This document shows, one piece after another, positions 1-9,319 of a stretch of 64,000 nt of DNA. The stretch lies in contig NZ_CP080376.1 of the NCBI RefSeq assembly GCF_019443405.1, positions 1,488,001 through 1,552,000 of the forward strand, read 5' to 3'. Position numbers and translations under genes: made by a program. The stretch comes from Brevundimonas sp. PAMC22021. GTDB taxonomy: Bacteria; Pseudomonadota; Alphaproteobacteria; Caulobacterales; Caulobacteraceae. Each line of letters starts with the position of its first letter. Within the stretch, counting starts at the first letter, position 1. The notes beneath the pieces are model-generated. The model searched no databases, had not been told where the DNA came from, and saw nothing but the letters and a program-made list of their open reading frames with translations.

Positions 1-255
1 AATGGCCCGCGCTCGGGCTACTGGTATGCGCCGTCCTACGGCTACTACCGGGTCGATCCGCGCTATTCCGGCTATCGCTGGAGAACCGGCGGCTACCTGC
101 CGGCGCAGTATCGCAGCTACTATGTGCGCGATCCCTACTTCTATGGTTTGCGCGAGGCCCCGCGCGGCTATCGCTACGTTCACGCTGGCAGCGACATCCT
201 GCTGATCGCCGTGGCCTCTGGCCTGATCGCCAGCGTCCTGTCGAACGTCTATTGA
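1..255 (+). CDS. RcnB-family periplasmic protein, C-terminal part (5' end outside window)
   Basis: The open frame runs from the first base of the window to a TGA at 253-255, giving 84 residues of a C-terminus. It is rich in Tyr, Gly and Arg and has the RcnB-family layout: a W-R-x-G-G-x-L-P motif, then Y-x-V-R-D-P, then P-R-G-Y-R-Y-V and a hydrophobic tail ending near residue 84. RcnB in E. coli is a periplasmic protein linked to nickel and cobalt homeostasis, but most family members are uncharacterised and the metal role should not be assumed here. The signal peptide would lie upstream of the window. A hairpin terminator follows about 17 bp after the stop. Family call fairly sure, function unknown. 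Confidence 0.7.
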   Translation, partial: NGPRSGYWYAPSYGYYRVDPRYSGYRWRTGGYLPAQYRSYYVRDPYFYGLREAPRGYRYVHAGSDILLIAVASGLIASVLSNVY

Positions 256-271
256 GCCAAACCTGACGGAG

Positions 272-312
272 AGACGGGCCCGGAGAGCGATCTCCGGGCC
301 CGTCTTCGTTTT
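272..312 (+). terminator. Rho-independent terminator after the RcnB-like gene
   Basis: A perfect 14 bp stem (272-285 with 292-305, G/C rich) encloses a 6 nt loop and is followed on the plus strand by TCGTTTT. It lies between two convergent genes, so it may also slow transcription leaving gatB, although the T tract suits only the plus strand. Confidence 0.8.
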
Positions 313-1808
313 CAGCTGATGCCGAGCTTGGCTTTCAGGATGTCGTTGACCGCGGCCGGATTGGCCTTGCCGCCGGTGGCCTTCATCACCTGGCCGACGA
401 ACCAGCCGATCGCCTGGGGCTTCTCGGCCACCGCCGCCGCCTTGTCGGGATTGGCGGCGATGATGTCATCGACGGCCTTCTCTATGGCTCCGGTGTCGGT
501 GACCTGCTTCAGGCCGTGCTTCTCGACCACTTCGGACGGCGAGCCCTCGCCGTTCCAGACGTAGTCGAACACCTCCTTGGCGATCTTTGAGGAGATCACG
601 CCCTCCTCGATCAGTTGCACAAGTTCGGCCACCTGCGCCGCGGGCAGCGGATTGGCTGAGAACTCCTGCCCGCTCGCCGCCAGTCTCGCCGAGACTTCGT
701 TGGTCACCCAGTTGGCCACCAGCTTGGCGTCGCGCCCCTTTGCCGCCGCCTCGAAATAGTCGGCCTTGGCCTGATCCGAGATCAGCACCACCGCATCATA
801 CTGCGACAGGCCATAGTCGCTCATCAGACGGTTGCGCTTCTCGTCCGGCAGCTCGGGCAACGACGCCTTGATCTCTTCGATCCACGCCTGCTCCAGCTCC
901 AGCGGCAGGAGGTCCGGATCGGGGAAGTAGCGATAGTCGTGCGCCTCTTCCTTGGAGCGCATCGAGCGGGTCTCGCCCTTGGTCGGATCGAACAGCCGCG
1001 TCTCCTGAATGATCGCGCCGCCGTCCTCCAGGATCTCGATCTGGCGACGGGCCTCGTACTGGATGGCCTGAGAGATGAAGCGGAAGCTGTTGACGTTCTT
1101 GATCTCGCAGCGCGTGCCGAGATGGCTGAAGTCGCCGGTCGCCTTGAACTTCTCGTACTGGCCCGCGCGGCAGACCGAGACGTTCACGTCGGCCCGCAGA
1201 TTGCCCTTCTCCATGTCGCCGTCGCAGGCGCCGAGATAGATCAGGATGGTCCTGATCTTCTTCACATAGGCGACCGCCTCTTCCGGGCTGCGCAGGTCCG
1301 GCTTGGAAACGATCTCCATCAGCGCCGTGCCGGCGCGGTTCAGATCGACGTAGCTTTCGCTGGGCGACAGATCGTGGATCAGCTTGCCGGCGTCCTGCTC
1401 CAGGTGAAGCCGCTCGATGCCGACGTTGAAGAAGCTGCCGTCCTCCGCCTCCACCTCGACCACGCCTTCACCGACGATCGGATGATACAGCTGGCTGATC
1501 TGATAGCCGGTCGGCAGATCCGGATAGAAGTAGTTCTTGCGGTCGAACTGGCTCTTCAGATTGATCTGCGCCTTCAGGCCCAGGCCTGTTCGCACCGCCT
1601 GCTCGACGCACCAGCGGTTCAGCGTCGGCAGCATGCCGGGAAAGCCGGCGTCAACCAGCGACACCTGCTCGTTCGGCCCCGCGCCAAAGCCCACGGCCGC
1701 GCCCGAGAACAGCTTGGCCTTCGACGCCACCTGGGCGTGGATTTCCAGCCCCATGACGATTTCCCAGGGACCGGTGCGGCCCTGGATCAGCTTCGAGGTC
1801 TCGCTCAT
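312..1808 (-). CDS. gatB: Asp-tRNA(Asn)/Glu-tRNA(Gln) amidotransferase subunit B
   Basis: GatB is the tRNA-binding and kinase subunit of GatCAB, which phosphorylates and then amidates misacylated Glu-tRNA(Gln) (and Asp-tRNA(Asn)) in organisms lacking the matching direct synthetase. The N-terminus carries the family signature G-L-E-I-H-A-Q-V, the [10 protein letters not shown] stretch follows, and the C-terminus has the helical tRNA-binding YqeY-like tail ending in a typical AKLGIS. I start it at the ATG at 1808 (498 aa), 2 bp beyond the gatA stop, with the GGTGGTG run just upstream as ribosome binding site; an in-frame GTG at 1820 would overlap gatA by 10 bp. It is the last gene of the gatC-gatA-gatB operon on the minus strand, and is full length. 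Confidence 0.96.
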   Translation of the reverse strand: MSETSKLIQGRTGPWEIVMGLEIHAQVASKAKLFSGAAVGFGAGPNEQVSLVDAGFPGMLPTLNRWCVEQAVRTGLGLKAQINLKSQFDRKNYFYPDLPTGYQISQLYHPIVGEGVVEVEAEDGSFFNVGIERLHLEQDAGKLIHDLSPSESYVDLNRAGTALMEIVSKPDLRSPEEAVAYVKKIRTILIYLGACDGDMEKGNLRADVNVSVCRAGQYEKFKATGDFSHLGTRCEIKNVNSFRFISQAIQYEARRQIEILEDGGAIIQETRLFDPTKGETRSMRSKEEAHDYRYFPDPDLLPLELEQAWIEEIKASLPELPDEKRNRLMSDYGLSQYDAVVLISDQAKADYFEAAAKGRDAKLVANWVTNEVSARLAASGQEFSANPLPAAQVAELVQLIEEGVISSKIAKEVFDYVWNGEGSPSEVVEKHGLKQVTDTGAIEKAVDDIIAANPDKAAAVAEKPQAIGWFVGQVMKATGGKANPAAVNDILKAKLGIS

Positions 1809-1810
1809 GC

Positions 1811-3289
1811 TCACCACCACTTGTCCGGCTTGGCCGCAAAGCCCGCCGCGTCTTCCAGCGCCGCGGCGACTTGAAACACCGTCGCCTCGTCCAGCGCCTT
1901 GCCGATGACCTGAAGGCCCAGCGGAAGGCCGTTGGCGTCCATGCCGGCCGGCACCGAGATGCCCGGCAGGCCCGCCAGGTTGGTGGTCACGGTGAAGACG
2001 TCGTTCAGGTACATCTGCACCGGATCGATCTGCTTGTCGCCCAGCGCGAAGGCAGCGGACGGCGTCGACGGCGTCAGGATGGCGTCCACCTGGCCCCAGA
2101 CATTGTCGAAGTCCTGGGCGATGCGGCGGCGCACCTTCAGCGCCTTGACGTAATAGGCGTCATAGAAGCCGGCCGACAGCACATAGGCCCCGATGGTCAG
2201 GCGACGCTGCACCTCCTTGCCGAATCCTTCCGCGCGCGAAGTCTCGTACAGGTCCGTCAGCGACCGGGCCTCTGTGGCCCGGTGTCCGAAACGCATGCCG
2301 TCATAGCGCGCCAGGTTCGATGAGGCCTCGGCCGGCGCCACGATGTAATAGGTCGGCAGGGCGTATTTGGTGTGCGGCAGGCTGATGTCGACGATCTCGC
2401 AGCCGGCGGCCTTCAGCCACTCGACGCCCTGGTCCCACAGCGCCTGTATCTCGGCCGGCATCCCGTCCACGACGTATTCGCGCGGCACGCCGATGCGCAG
2501 CCCCTTCACGGACTCTCCGACCGAAGCGGTCCAGTCCGGCGTCTCCACGTCCAGGCTGGTCGAATCCTTCATGTCGAACGAGCACATCGAGCGCAGCAGC
2601 AGCGCCGCGTCCTCGACCGTCTTGGTGATCGGCCCGGCCTGGTCCAGTGACGAGGCAAAGGCCACCATGCCGTAACGGCTGGCCCGGCCATAGGTCGGCT
2701 TGATCCCCACCGTGCCGGTGAAGGCCGCCGGCTGGCGAATCGAACCGCCGGTGTCCGAAGCCGTCGCGGCCAGGCACAGGTCCGCCGCCACCGCCGACGC
2801 CGATCCGCCCGACGATCCGCCCGGCGTCAGTTCGGCGTTCGACGCCTTGGACTTCCACGGGTTCTTCACCGGCCCAAAGGCCGAGGTCTCGTTGGACGAG
2901 CCCATGGCGAACTCGTCCATGTTCAGCTTGCCCAGCATCACTGCCCCGTCGCGCCACAGATTGGCGGTGACGGTGGACTCGTAGGGTGGCGTGAAGTCGC
3001 GCAGCATGTTGGAGCCGGCGGTCGTGCGCACCCCGTCAGTGCAGAACAGGTCCTTGATCCCCAGCGGCGCGCCTTCCAGGGCCCCGCCCTCGCCCGCCGC
3101 CAGTCGCGCATCGGACGCCCTCGCCATCTTCAGCGCCTTGTCCGCCGTGACCTCGGTATAGGCGTTCAGCGTCCCATTCGACGCCTCGATGTTCGACAGG
3201 AAGGCCTGGGTGATCTCGGCCGAGGAGAATTTCTTGGCCTTCAGCCCGTCCACGGCGGCCTTCAAGGTAAGTTGCGTAAGGTCCGACAT
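1811..3289 (-). CDS. gatA: Asp-tRNA(Asn)/Glu-tRNA(Gln) amidotransferase subunit A
   Basis: GatA is the glutaminase subunit: an amidase-signature enzyme that releases ammonia from glutamine and channels it to GatB. The 492 aa protein shows the full Ser-cisSer-Lys triad of the family: the Lys in G-I-K-D-L near residue 79, the Gly/Ser loop G-G-S-S-G-G-S, and the nucleophile in D-T-G-G-S-I-R-Q-P. Length matches the family (about 485-495 aa). It sits between gatC, 124 bp upstream and separated by a palindromic repeat element, and gatB, which begins just after its stop. The unusually large gatC-gatA gap is entirely explained by that repeat. Confidence 0.97.
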   Translation of the reverse strand: MSDLTQLTLKAAVDGLKAKKFSSAEITQAFLSNIEASNGTLNAYTEVTADKALKMARASDARLAAGEGGALEGAPLGIKDLFCTDGVRTTAGSNMLRDFTPPYESTVTANLWRDGAVMLGKLNMDEFAMGSSNETSAFGPVKNPWKSKASNAELTPGGSSGGSASAVAADLCLAATASDTGGSIRQPAAFTGTVGIKPTYGRASRYGMVAFASSLDQAGPITKTVEDAALLLRSMCSFDMKDSTSLDVETPDWTASVGESVKGLRIGVPREYVVDGMPAEIQALWDQGVEWLKAAGCEIVDISLPHTKYALPTYYIVAPAEASSNLARYDGMRFGHRATEARSLTDLYETSRAEGFGKEVQRRLTIGAYVLSAGFYDAYYVKALKVRRRIAQDFDNVWGQVDAILTPSTPSAAFALGDKQIDPVQMYLNDVFTVTTNLAGLPGISVPAGMDANGLPLGLQVIGKALDEATVFQVAAALEDAAGFAAKPDKWW

Positions 3290-3308
3290 ACGGATCCACT
3301 TCCAATCA

Positions 3309-3402
3309 CGTCATCCTAGGCCTCGTGCCTAGGATCCAGAGACTCGGGAGTCTCCGGATAGGGCTGTGTTTCTGGATCCTCGGGACAAGCCCGAGGATGA
3401 CG
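3309..3402. repeat. compound palindromic intergenic repeat between gatC and gatA
   Basis: The stretch folds as a nested cloverleaf. The outer arms CGTCATCC and GGATGACG pair; the 10 bp arms at 3331-3340 and 3371-3380 are exact reverse complements; and three local hairpins lie within: 3313-3321 with 3327-3335, 3340-3345 with 3348-3353, and 3376-3384 with 3390-3398. The motif CATCCTCGGG-ACAAG-CCCGAGGATG is, from memory, a very common dispersed intergenic element in Caulobacterales and sphingomonad genomes. It interrupts the gatCAB operon and has no T tract suited to termination. Confidence 0.75.
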
Positions 3403-3413
3403 AAAAAGAAAAA

Positions 3414-3701
3414 CTACTCGACCACCTTGGGCACGACAAAGAAGCCGTCAGCCGACTTGGGCGCATTCGACAGCACGCAGTCCAGCTTGCCGCCGTCCGT
3501 CACCACGTCGTCGCGCAGGCGCAAGGGCTGGTGCACGTTGGAGGTCATCGGCTCGACGAACTGCACGTCCACCTCGTCCAGCTGCTCGATCCAGTTCAGG
3601 ATGCCGTTCAGCTCGCCGGCCAGCGTCTCCAGCCGATCCTCGGGGGTCTTGATGCGGGCGAGATGCGCGACCTTGCGCACCGTCGCGGCGTCGATGGCCA
3701 T
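3414..3701 (-). CDS. gatC: Asp-tRNA(Asn)/Glu-tRNA(Gln) amidotransferase subunit C
   Basis: GatC is the small belt subunit that wraps around and stabilises GatA on GatB. The 95 aa protein begins [17 protein letters not shown] and ends with the family's V-V-P-K-V-V-E tail; both ends are typical. The start at 3701 is preceded by TTTGGAGGGCCGC, a strong Shine-Dalgarno at good spacing; a longer in-frame extension upstream has no support. It is the first gene of gatC-gatA-gatB on the minus strand, with a possible promoter at 3736-3764. Confidence 0.95.
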   Translation of the reverse strand: MAIDAATVRKVAHLARIKTPEDRLETLAGELNGILNWIEQLDEVDVQFVEPMTSNVHQPLRLRDDVVTDGGKLDCVLSNAPKSADGFFVVPKVVE

Positions 3702-3735
3702 GCGGCCCTCCAAACACACAGTGAAGTTGAAAGTT

Positions 3736-3764
3736 GGATTAGCGATCAGGCCGGAAATGCACAA
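3736..3764 (-). promoter_or_regulatory. possible promoter of gatCAB
   Basis: On the minus strand TTGTGC (3764-3759) and TAATCC (3741-3736) are separated by 17 bp, placing a transcript start about 28 bp before the gatC start codon. The -35 box matches the sigma-70 consensus reasonably, the -10 box poorly. This is a pattern match only. Confidence 0.3.
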
Positions 3765-3782
3765 GGATCACGCATAGTTCGG

Positions 3783-4277
3783 CTATTGCGCGGTGTAGAC
3801 CCGCACCTCGTCTGGCGGCGCCTCGCCGTTCCAGGTGAAGTTCACACGGACGGTGCGCGCTTGCTCGATGATGTCACCGGTCGGCCCAGCCGTGTCCTGA
3901 CGTACGTCGAGCACGATCACGCCCGCTCGCGCCTCCGTCACCCGCCATTCGGCATAGTCTCCCAGGGGATAGCTTCGCCAGCCGTCCGCCGGTCCGGCGA
4001 AGAGCGCCAGATAGGTGACGAGGCCGTTCACGGCCGGATCGCCGCCCGACAGGCTGAACACCTTGGCGTTCAGTTGCGACGCGCTGTGCAGTTGCGACAC
4101 GGCGGCGGCCTCCTGCAGTTCGTCGGCCGCCACGGCGGGAACACGGACGCCGGGCGCGGCTGCAGTGTCGGGCGCCACTACGGGAGAGGCCTGCGGCACC
4201 GTCGCCTGGGCCGTGCTTGGCCGCTCGCAGGCGCCAAGCGCGAGAAGGACGATCGATACGAACATGGCGCGGCTCAT
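3783..4277 (-). CDS. putative outer-membrane or periplasmic lipoprotein of unknown function
   Basis: I do not recognise the family. The 164 aa protein begins with a lipoprotein signal peptide: basic start, hydrophobic core and a lipobox L-G-A-C with Cys17. A 40-residue Ala/Pro/Val-rich linker follows, then a soluble domain of about 110 residues with several Trp and Tyr residues and alternating polar and hydrophobic strands, suggesting a small beta-rich periplasmic domain. It is transcribed away from ruvX; the two start regions are close. The start used is the ATG at 4277; an ATG at 4265 (AAGGATG upstream) is equally possible and still leaves a usable signal sequence. Lipoprotein export is fairly sure, everything else unknown. 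Confidence 0.65.
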   Translation of the reverse strand: MSRAMFVSIVLLALGACERPSTAQATVPQASPVVAPDTAAAPGVRVPAVAADELQEAAAVSQLHSASQLNAKVFSLSGGDPAVNGLVTYLALFAGPADGWRSYPLGDYAEWRVTEARAGVIVLDVRQDTAGPTGDIIEQARTVRVNFTWNGEAPPDEVRVYTAQ

Positions 4278-4329
4278 CCTTGCACCATCGCCTTTGACTT
4301 CGGCCCGCGCCAGTCCTAACCGCAGCCCC

Positions 4330-4809
4330 GTGCCCGTTCTCGACCTTCTCGACCTGTCCGCCGCCTGCCCGCCCGAGACGCCGTGGATGGGGCTGGACCT
4401 GGGGGAGAAGACCATCGGCGTCGCCGTATCCGACGCTACGCGGCTGATCGCCTCGCCGTTGGAGCTGATCCGCAAATCCAAGTTCAGTGTCGAGGCCGAG
4501 CAGCTGTTCCGACTGATGGACCACCGCAAGGTCTCCGCCCTCGTCATCGGCCTGCCGGTCAACATGGACGGGACGGAGGGACCGCGCGCCCAGTCGTGCC
4601 GCGCCTTCGCCCGAAACCTCGAGCGGCTGCGTCCCGTCAACATCGCCTTCTGGGACGAGCGGCTGTCGACCAGCGCGGTGGAACGCTTTCTGATCGAAGA
4701 CCTGGACCTGAACCGCAAGCGGCGCGCGGGCGTGATCGACCGCACGGCCGCCGCCTGGATCCTGCAAGGGGCGCTGGACCGGGTGCGTGACCAGGCGACC
4801 TGGATCTGA
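4330..4809 (+). CDS. ruvX: RuvX/YqgF family RNase H-fold nuclease
   Basis: RuvX (YqgF) has an RNase H-like fold and is implicated in Holliday junction resolution and in maturation of the 5' end of 16S pre-rRNA. The protein shows the conserved G-L-D-L-G-E-K-T-I-G-V-A-V-S-D strand with the first catalytic Asp, the V-I-G-L-P-V-N-M-D-G-T-E-G motif, and D-E-R-L-S-T in the second half, ending near the last conserved helix with a D-R-T-A-A-A motif carrying another acidic residue. I start it at GTG 4330 (159 aa), which matches usual family length; an ATG at 4264 in frame would overlap the divergent lipoprotein gene. Its stop overlaps the next gene's start (TGATG), indicating translational coupling to the AEC permease. 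Confidence 0.88.
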   Translation: MPVLDLLDLSAACPPETPWMGLDLGEKTIGVAVSDATRLIASPLELIRKSKFSVEAEQLFRLMDHRKVSALVIGLPVNMDGTEGPRAQSCRAFARNLERLRPVNIAFWDERLSTSAVERFLIEDLDLNRKRRAGVIDRTAAAWILQGALDRVRDQATWI

Positions 4810-5732
4810 TGGGCGGACTGGTCCTCGGCATCGCGCCGGTCTTTGTTTTGATCGCCATCGGCTACGGCTTGCGCAAGTCCGGCTTTCTGCCCGACGCGGC
4901 ATGGCGGCCGATCGAGAAGCTGTCGATCAACCTGCTTTATCCCGGCTTTCTGGTTCCCGCGATCTGGAGCGCGGACCTGTCGGGGGCGAGCGCCGGGCCC
5001 GCGGGCGGTGCGGCGGTCTTGTCGGTGACGGTGGTCGCCATTCTTGCGTTGCTCGCCAAGCCGATGATCCGCGTGAACGGCCCGGCCTACACCAGCGTCT
5101 TCCAGGGCGTGATCCGCTGGAACAGCTTTGTCTTCCTGCCGGTGGTGCAGAGCCTGTTCGGCGCCGAGGGTCTGGCGGTCGCGGCGGTGATGATCGCCTG
5201 CATCATTCCGGTGACGAATATAGCCTGCGTCGCCGTGCTCGCGCGCTGGGGCGCGGATCAGCGCGGGGTGTCACCGCTGGCGCTGTTCCAGGCCATGCTG
5301 AAGAACCCCATCCTGATGGCGTGCCTGATCGGCCTGCTGCTCAACTTCGCGGGCGTTCCGACCTTTCCCGTGCTGGCTCGCATCCTTGACCTGCTGGGCG
5401 GCGCGGCCTTGCCGCTGGGCCTGATCGTGGCCGGCGCGGGCCTCAGCTTCGCCGAGGTGATGCGCCGGCGCGTGACCGTGCTGTGGGTCTCGGTCGTCAA
5501 GCTCTTGGTCATGCCCTTCCTGATGTGGGGCGTCTGCCGCCTGCTCGGCGGGGACCAGCTGGCGCAGGCTCTGGCGCTTCTGTGCGGCGCGACGCCGGGC
5601 GCCGCCGCCTCCTACATGCTGGCGCGGCAGATGGGCGGCGACGCGCCGCTGATGGCCGGCGTGATCGCCCTGACCACCGTCGGCGGCGCGATCACCATGC
5701 CGATCCTGCTGATGCTGTTTCATTTCGTCTGA
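4809..5732 (+). CDS. AEC-family (auxin efflux carrier-like) permease
   Basis: This 307 aa integral membrane protein belongs to the auxin efflux carrier family (Mem_trans), bacterial members of which export or import small organic acids such as malate or malonate. About ten hydrophobic segments are visible, beginning with [14 protein letters not shown] and the [13 protein letters not shown] motif; the second half repeats the pattern with [10 protein letters not shown] and a [11 protein letters not shown] loop typical of the family. The start overlaps the ruvX stop by one base. Substrate cannot be read from the sequence. It precedes pyrB by 23 bp and may be co-transcribed with it. Confidence 0.85.
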   Translation: MGGLVLGIAPVFVLIAIGYGLRKSGFLPDAAWRPIEKLSINLLYPGFLVPAIWSADLSGASAGPAGGAAVLSVTVVAILALLAKPMIRVNGPAYTSVFQGVIRWNSFVFLPVVQSLFGAEGLAVAAVMIACIIPVTNIACVAVLARWGADQRGVSPLALFQAMLKNPILMACLIGLLLNFAGVPTFPVLARILDLLGGAALPLGLIVAGAGLSFAEVMRRRVTVLWVSVVKLLVMPFLMWGVCRLLGGDQLAQALALLCGATPGAAASYMLARQMGGDAPLMAGVIALTTVGGAITMPILLMLFHFV

Positions 5733-5755
5733 GCGGGCCGTATAGCGCCGTCTCG

Positions 5756-6736
5756 ATGACCCAGCCGCACGCCGTCGCCGAACAGACCATCCACGAGCGG
5801 CTGATCCCGTTCCCGAAGGCGCACTTCCTGGCGGCCTCGGACCTGAACCCCTTCGTCACGCCCCGGCTGCTTGACCTGGCGGACGCGTTCGTCGATTTCA
5901 ACCGCCAGTCTTCAAAGGCGCTGGACGTGCTGCACGGCCGCACGGTGGTGAACCTGTTCTTCGAGAACTCGACCCGCACCTCCTCGTCGTTCGAGATCGC
6001 GGCCAAGCGGCTCGGCGCCGACGTCGTGACCATGCCGGTCGCCTCCTCCTCGGTGAAGAAGGGCGAGACGCTGATCGATACGGCGGTGACGCTGAACGCC
6101 ATGAAGCCGGACATCCTGGTCGTGCGCCATTCGGCCTCGGGCGCGGCGGAACTGCTGAGCCAGAAGGTCGGCTGCGCTGTCGTCAACGCCGGCGACGGTC
6201 GGCACGAGCACCCGACCCAGGCGCTTCTGGACCTGCTGTCCATGCGTCGCGCCTTTGGCGACGTGACCAGCCTGACCGTGGCCATCTGCGGCGACATCAC
6301 CCACAGCCGGGTGGCGCGTTCCAACGTCGCCCTGCTGCAGATGATGGGCGCCCGGGTCCGCCTGATCGGACCTCCGACGCTGGTGCCCGGCGACGCAGAC
6401 CGCTGGGGCTGCGAGGTCTTCCACGACATGCGCGAGGGCCTTCAGGGCTGCGACGTGGTCATGATGCTGCGCCTGCAGCTGGAGCGGATGGCCGGCGCCC
6501 TGGTGCCGTCCACCCGCGAGTATTTCCGCTTCTGGGGGCTGGACCGCGAAAAGCTGGCCTGGGCCGCGCCCGGCGTGCGCGTCATGCATCCCGGCCCGAT
6601 GAACCGCGGCGTGGAAATCGACTCCGACGTGGCCGACGACCTGTCTGTCTCCCTGATCCAGGACCAGGTCGAGATGGGCGTCGCCGCCCGCATGGCCGTG
6701 CTGGCGTCCCTGGCCCAGCGGGAGGACGCACGATGA
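5756..6736 (+). CDS. pyrB: aspartate carbamoyltransferase catalytic subunit
   Basis: PyrB condenses carbamoyl phosphate with aspartate to N-carbamoyl-aspartate, the committed step of de novo pyrimidine synthesis, in the cytoplasm. The carbamoyl-phosphate loop F-F-E-N-S-T-R-T is present, as are the H-P-T-Q-A-L-L-D-L motif, M-H-P-G-P-M-N-R-G near the C-terminus and a conserved L-x-x-Q-V-x-x-G-V-A-x-R-M-A-V-L end. The ATG at 5756 gives 326 aa, slightly longer than E. coli PyrB at the N-terminus, as in the Pseudomonas-type enzymes that partner a dihydroorotase homologue. The stop overlaps the pyrC' start by 4 bp, arguing for coupled synthesis of a PyrB-PyrC' complex. Confidence 0.96.
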   Translation: MTQPHAVAEQTIHERLIPFPKAHFLAASDLNPFVTPRLLDLADAFVDFNRQSSKALDVLHGRTVVNLFFENSTRTSSSFEIAAKRLGADVVTMPVASSSVKKGETLIDTAVTLNAMKPDILVVRHSASGAAELLSQKVGCAVVNAGDGRHEHPTQALLDLLSMRRAFGDVTSLTVAICGDITHSRVARSNVALLQMMGARVRLIGPPTLVPGDADRWGCEVFHDMREGLQGCDVVMMLRLQLERMAGALVPSTREYFRFWGLDREKLAWAAPGVRVMHPGPMNRGVEIDSDVADDLSVSLIQDQVEMGVAARMAVLASLAQREDAR

Positions 6737-8013
6737 CCACCCTCGCCATCGTCAACGCGCGCCTGTTGGATCCCGCCAGCGACTACGACGGCCCGGGAGC
6801 CGTGCTGATCCAAGACGGCCGCATCGCACGCGTCATCCACGGCTCGGCTCCCGATCTGACCGCCGACGAGACCGTGGACGCCGCCGGCCTGTGCCTGGCG
6901 CCCGGCCTGATCGACATTCGCGTCAAGACCGGCGAACCTGGCGCCGAGCCCAAGGAGACGCTGAAGTCCGCCAGTCTGGCCGCCGCGGCCGGGGGCGTGA
7001 CCACCATCGTCGTCCAGCCCGACACCGAGCCCGCCGTCGACGACCCCGCGATGATCGACTTCATCCAGCGGCGCGGCGCGGCCCTGAACCTGGTCAACGT
7101 CCGCGCCGCCGGGGCCGCCACCAAGGCCCTGGACGGCCAGCGGATGGCCGAAATTGGCTTGATGGACGAGGCCGGCGCTCTGTATTTCACCGACGGCGAC
7201 CGGGTCATCACCAACAGCCGTACCCTGCAGCGGGTGATGAGCTACGCCGCCGCCTTCAACGCCCTGATCGCTTGCCGCCCGGCCGATCCCTGGCTGACCG
7301 AGGGCGCGGTCGCCGCCTCGGGCGAACTGGCCACGCGCTTGGGCCTGTCCGGTAGCCCGGCCATCGCCGAACGCATCGGGCTGGAGCGCGACCTGGCCCT
7401 GGTCGAACAGACCGGCGCCCGCTTTCTGGTCGACCAGATCTCGACCGAGGGCGCGCTTGAGACCCTGGCCCGCGCCCGCGCCAAGGGGTTGGACGTCGCC
7501 GTCAGCGTCTCCATCAACCACCTGTGCTTCAACGAGGTGGACATCGGCGACTACCGCACCTTCTACCGTCTGGATCCGCCGCTGCGCACCGAGGCGGACC
7601 GGCAGGCGCTGATCGAGGCGGTGCGCGAGGGCCTGATCGACGTCATAACATCCGCCCACGCCCCGGCGCCGGCCGAGGACAAGCGCCGCCCCTTCGCCGA
7701 GGCGGCGCCGGGTGCCGTGGGGCTGGAGACCCTATTGCCCGCCGCCCTGTCGCTGCACCACCAGGACGGGCTCGACCTGCTGGACGTGCTGCGGCCGCTG
7801 ACGCACGGCCCCGCCGCCCTCCTGGGCCTGGACGCCGGCGTGCTGGCCGATGGCGCACCCGCCGACCTGATCCTGTTCGACCCCGGCGCGCCCGTGGTGA
7901 TCGACGCCGACCGCCTGCGCTCCAAGTCCAAGAACTCGCCCTTCGACGGCCGGCGGCTGCAGGGCCGCGTCGCCGCGACCTTTGTCGCCGGTCGAAAGGT
8001 GTTCGAAACCTAA
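6733..8013 (+). CDS. pyrC': dihydroorotase-like protein PyrC', probably non-catalytic partner of PyrB
   Basis: The 426 aa protein aligns along its whole length with class I dihydroorotases (V-x-P-G-L-I-D strand, F-x-D-G, L-D-P-P-L-R-T, G-L-E-T-L-L-P, K-N-S-P-F), an amidohydrolase-fold enzyme of pyrimidine synthesis. However, the metal and catalytic residues are missing: the usual D-x-H-x-H-x-R is D-I-R-V-K-T-G, the H-V-S-T motif is Q-I-S-T, the T-D-H-A-P-H motif is S-A-H-A-P-A, and the H-C-E-D motif is replaced around C-R-P-A-D. This is the pattern of PyrC', the inactive homologue that holds Pseudomonas-type aspartate carbamoyltransferase together. It overlaps pyrB by 4 bp. A true dihydroorotase should be encoded elsewhere in the genome. 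Confidence 0.88.
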   Translation: MTTLAIVNARLLDPASDYDGPGAVLIQDGRIARVIHGSAPDLTADETVDAAGLCLAPGLIDIRVKTGEPGAEPKETLKSASLAAAAGGVTTIVVQPDTEPAVDDPAMIDFIQRRGAALNLVNVRAAGAATKALDGQRMAEIGLMDEAGALYFTDGDRVITNSRTLQRVMSYAAAFNALIACRPADPWLTEGAVAASGELATRLGLSGSPAIAERIGLERDLALVEQTGARFLVDQISTEGALETLARARAKGLDVAVSVSINHLCFNEVDIGDYRTFYRLDPPLRTEADRQALIEAVREGLIDVITSAHAPAPAEDKRRPFAEAAPGAVGLETLLPAALSLHHQDGLDLLDVLRPLTHGPAALLGLDAGVLADGAPADLILFDPGAPVVIDADRLRSKSKNSPFDGRRLQGRVAATFVAGRKVFET

Positions 8014-8438
8014 GGCCGCCTCAGCAGCCGATCGCGTGCGGCGTTGACGCGGACGGCCAATCCTTGCGTGCCGCCCTGGTCCGGATGCACCCGCGCCATG
8101 GCGCGCTTCCAGGCGGCGTTGATCTCGGCGACCGACGCGTCCTCGCCCAGGCCCAGCAGGGCGCGCGCGTCGGCGTCGGTCATGCTCTCCGCCGACCGCC
8201 TCGGCGCCGGCGGACGCATCCGCGAACTGACGGTCAGGTAAAGGCCCGCGCCGACCAGGCCGGCCGCGATGATCCAGGCGCCCCTCGCCGCCGCCAGCAC
8301 GCCGCCGCCCAGCAAGGCCGCGCTGATCAGCGTTGCGGCGACACGCCATTCGGCGCGCCCCCGCCGCTCCGTCTGCCGTCCAAGTCGCACCAGCGCCCAG
8401 ACCGCGACGGCGGCCAGCGCCAGCCAGATCAGCCCCAA
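8010..8438 (-). CDS. membrane-anchored J-domain protein
   Basis: The 142 aa protein has two hydrophobic segments in its first 70 residues and a C-terminal J domain of about 60 residues with the diagnostic H-P-D tripeptide (R-V-H-P-D-Q-G-G). The arrangement, N-terminal membrane helices and C-terminal J domain, resembles the Tim14/Pam18-like bacterial proteins that recruit a DnaK-type Hsp70 to the membrane. The chosen start is TTG at 8438, since no ATG or GTG lies between it and the hydrophobic region; AGGA lies 11 bp upstream. It follows mipZ by 15 bp and so is probably its operon partner, and its 3' end overlaps the pyrC' end by 4 bp. Client or partner unknown. Confidence 0.78.
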   Translation of the reverse strand: MGLIWLALAAVAVWALVRLGRQTERRGRAEWRVAATLISAALLGGGVLAAARGAWIIAAGLVGAGLYLTVSSRMRPPAPRRSAESMTDADARALLGLGEDASVAEINAAWKRAMARVHPDQGGTQGLAVRVNAARDRLLRRP

Positions 8439-8453
8439 CGGGTCAGCGGTCCT

Positions 8454-9290
8454 TCAGGCCGCGGCGTCGAGCGGCTGCAGCGCCTGCTCCAGACCCATGG
8501 CCTGCATCAGGTTGCGCATTTCCTGGCGCGCCGCGACGTGAGCCAGCGACACCGCGACAGGACGGATCTCGTTCGACAGGTCCGCAACCGTCAGGCCGAA
8601 CGGGAACAGCTCGCGGTAGATCACGCGGTCACGCAGGCCGGGCCCGACGCGGAAGCCGACCCGCTTCGCCAGCTTGGTCATCCGTTCTTCCAGGCGGCGG
8701 CGGTTGCGCGCCTCGGCCACCGCCAGGCGGTTCGTGACCACCAGCCAGTCGATGGAGGCGTGGCGGCCTTGCGTGATCGCGCGCGTCTTTCGCGCCTCCC
8801 ACACGCTTTCGGAATAAATCGATGGCTTCAGCAGTTCCAGCGTCACCGGATCAACCTCGCCCAGCAGGTCGAAATCGACAAAGCTGTCGTTCATCGGCGT
8901 GACGATCTGGTCCGCCCGGCCGTGGGCGGCGCTGGACACGGCCGTGTCGCCGCCCGGCGTGTCGATCAGGATCACGTCCACGCCCGCCGCCTGCGCTTCT
9001 TCGAAGGCGCGCTCGAACACGGCGATCTGCTCGGCCGTATCGGCCTTGGCCAGCGCCTTGCCGTCGCCCATGTCGGGCATCATCGGCTGAGGCAGTTCCT
9101 GGCCGTTGGCGGCCAGCCACGCACGGCGATTGTTGAAGAAGCGCGCCATGGATCGCTGGCGCAGGTCCAGGTCCAGGATGGCCACCGTCTTGCCCGCATG
9201 CAGCAGGCCGGTGACGATGTGGATGGCCAGGGTGGACTTGCCGGCCCCGCCCTTCTCGTTGCCGAGGACGATCACATGGGGTTGGGTCAT
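8454..9290 (-). CDS. mipZ: MipZ, ParA-like ATPase that positions the division plane
   Basis: MipZ binds the polar chromosome partition complex, forms a gradient from the poles and inhibits FtsZ assembly away from midcell in Caulobacter relatives. The protein has the deviant Walker A loop N-E-K-G-G-A-G-K-S-T (residues 11-20), the D-L-D-L-R-Q-R switch strand, Walker B L-I-D-T-P-G-G-D, and long stretches (T-P-M-N-D-S-F-V-D-F-D, G-P-G-L-R-D-R-V-I-Y-R-E-L-F-P-F-G-L-T-V) that I recognise as MipZ rather than a generic ParA. The ATG at 9290 gives 278 aa, the usual length; a longer frame upstream lacks support. It lies between a SPOR lipoprotein gene (116 bp upstream) and a J-domain gene, with GANTC sites in its promoter region. 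Confidence 0.95.
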   Translation of the reverse strand: MTQPHVIVLGNEKGGAGKSTLAIHIVTGLLHAGKTVAILDLDLRQRSMARFFNNRRAWLAANGQELPQPMMPDMGDGKALAKADTAEQIAVFERAFEEAQAAGVDVILIDTPGGDTAVSSAAHGRADQIVTPMNDSFVDFDLLGEVDPVTLELLKPSIYSESVWEARKTRAITQGRHASIDWLVVTNRLAVAEARNRRRLEERMTKLAKRVGFRVGPGLRDRVIYRELFPFGLTVADLSNEIRPVAVSLAHVAARQEMRNLMQAMGLEQALQPLDAAA

Positions 9291-9319
9291 CGCAGGGCGA
9301 TCTCCGCTGCGGCCGGCGC

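Noticed and set aside
3366..3402. short peptide-like reading through the gatC-gatA intergenic repeat
   Set aside because: The translated string simply reflects the palindromic repeat, not a gene.
6733..8013. annotation as an active dihydroorotase
   Set aside because: The metal-binding His pair, the catalytic Asp and further His ligands are all replaced.
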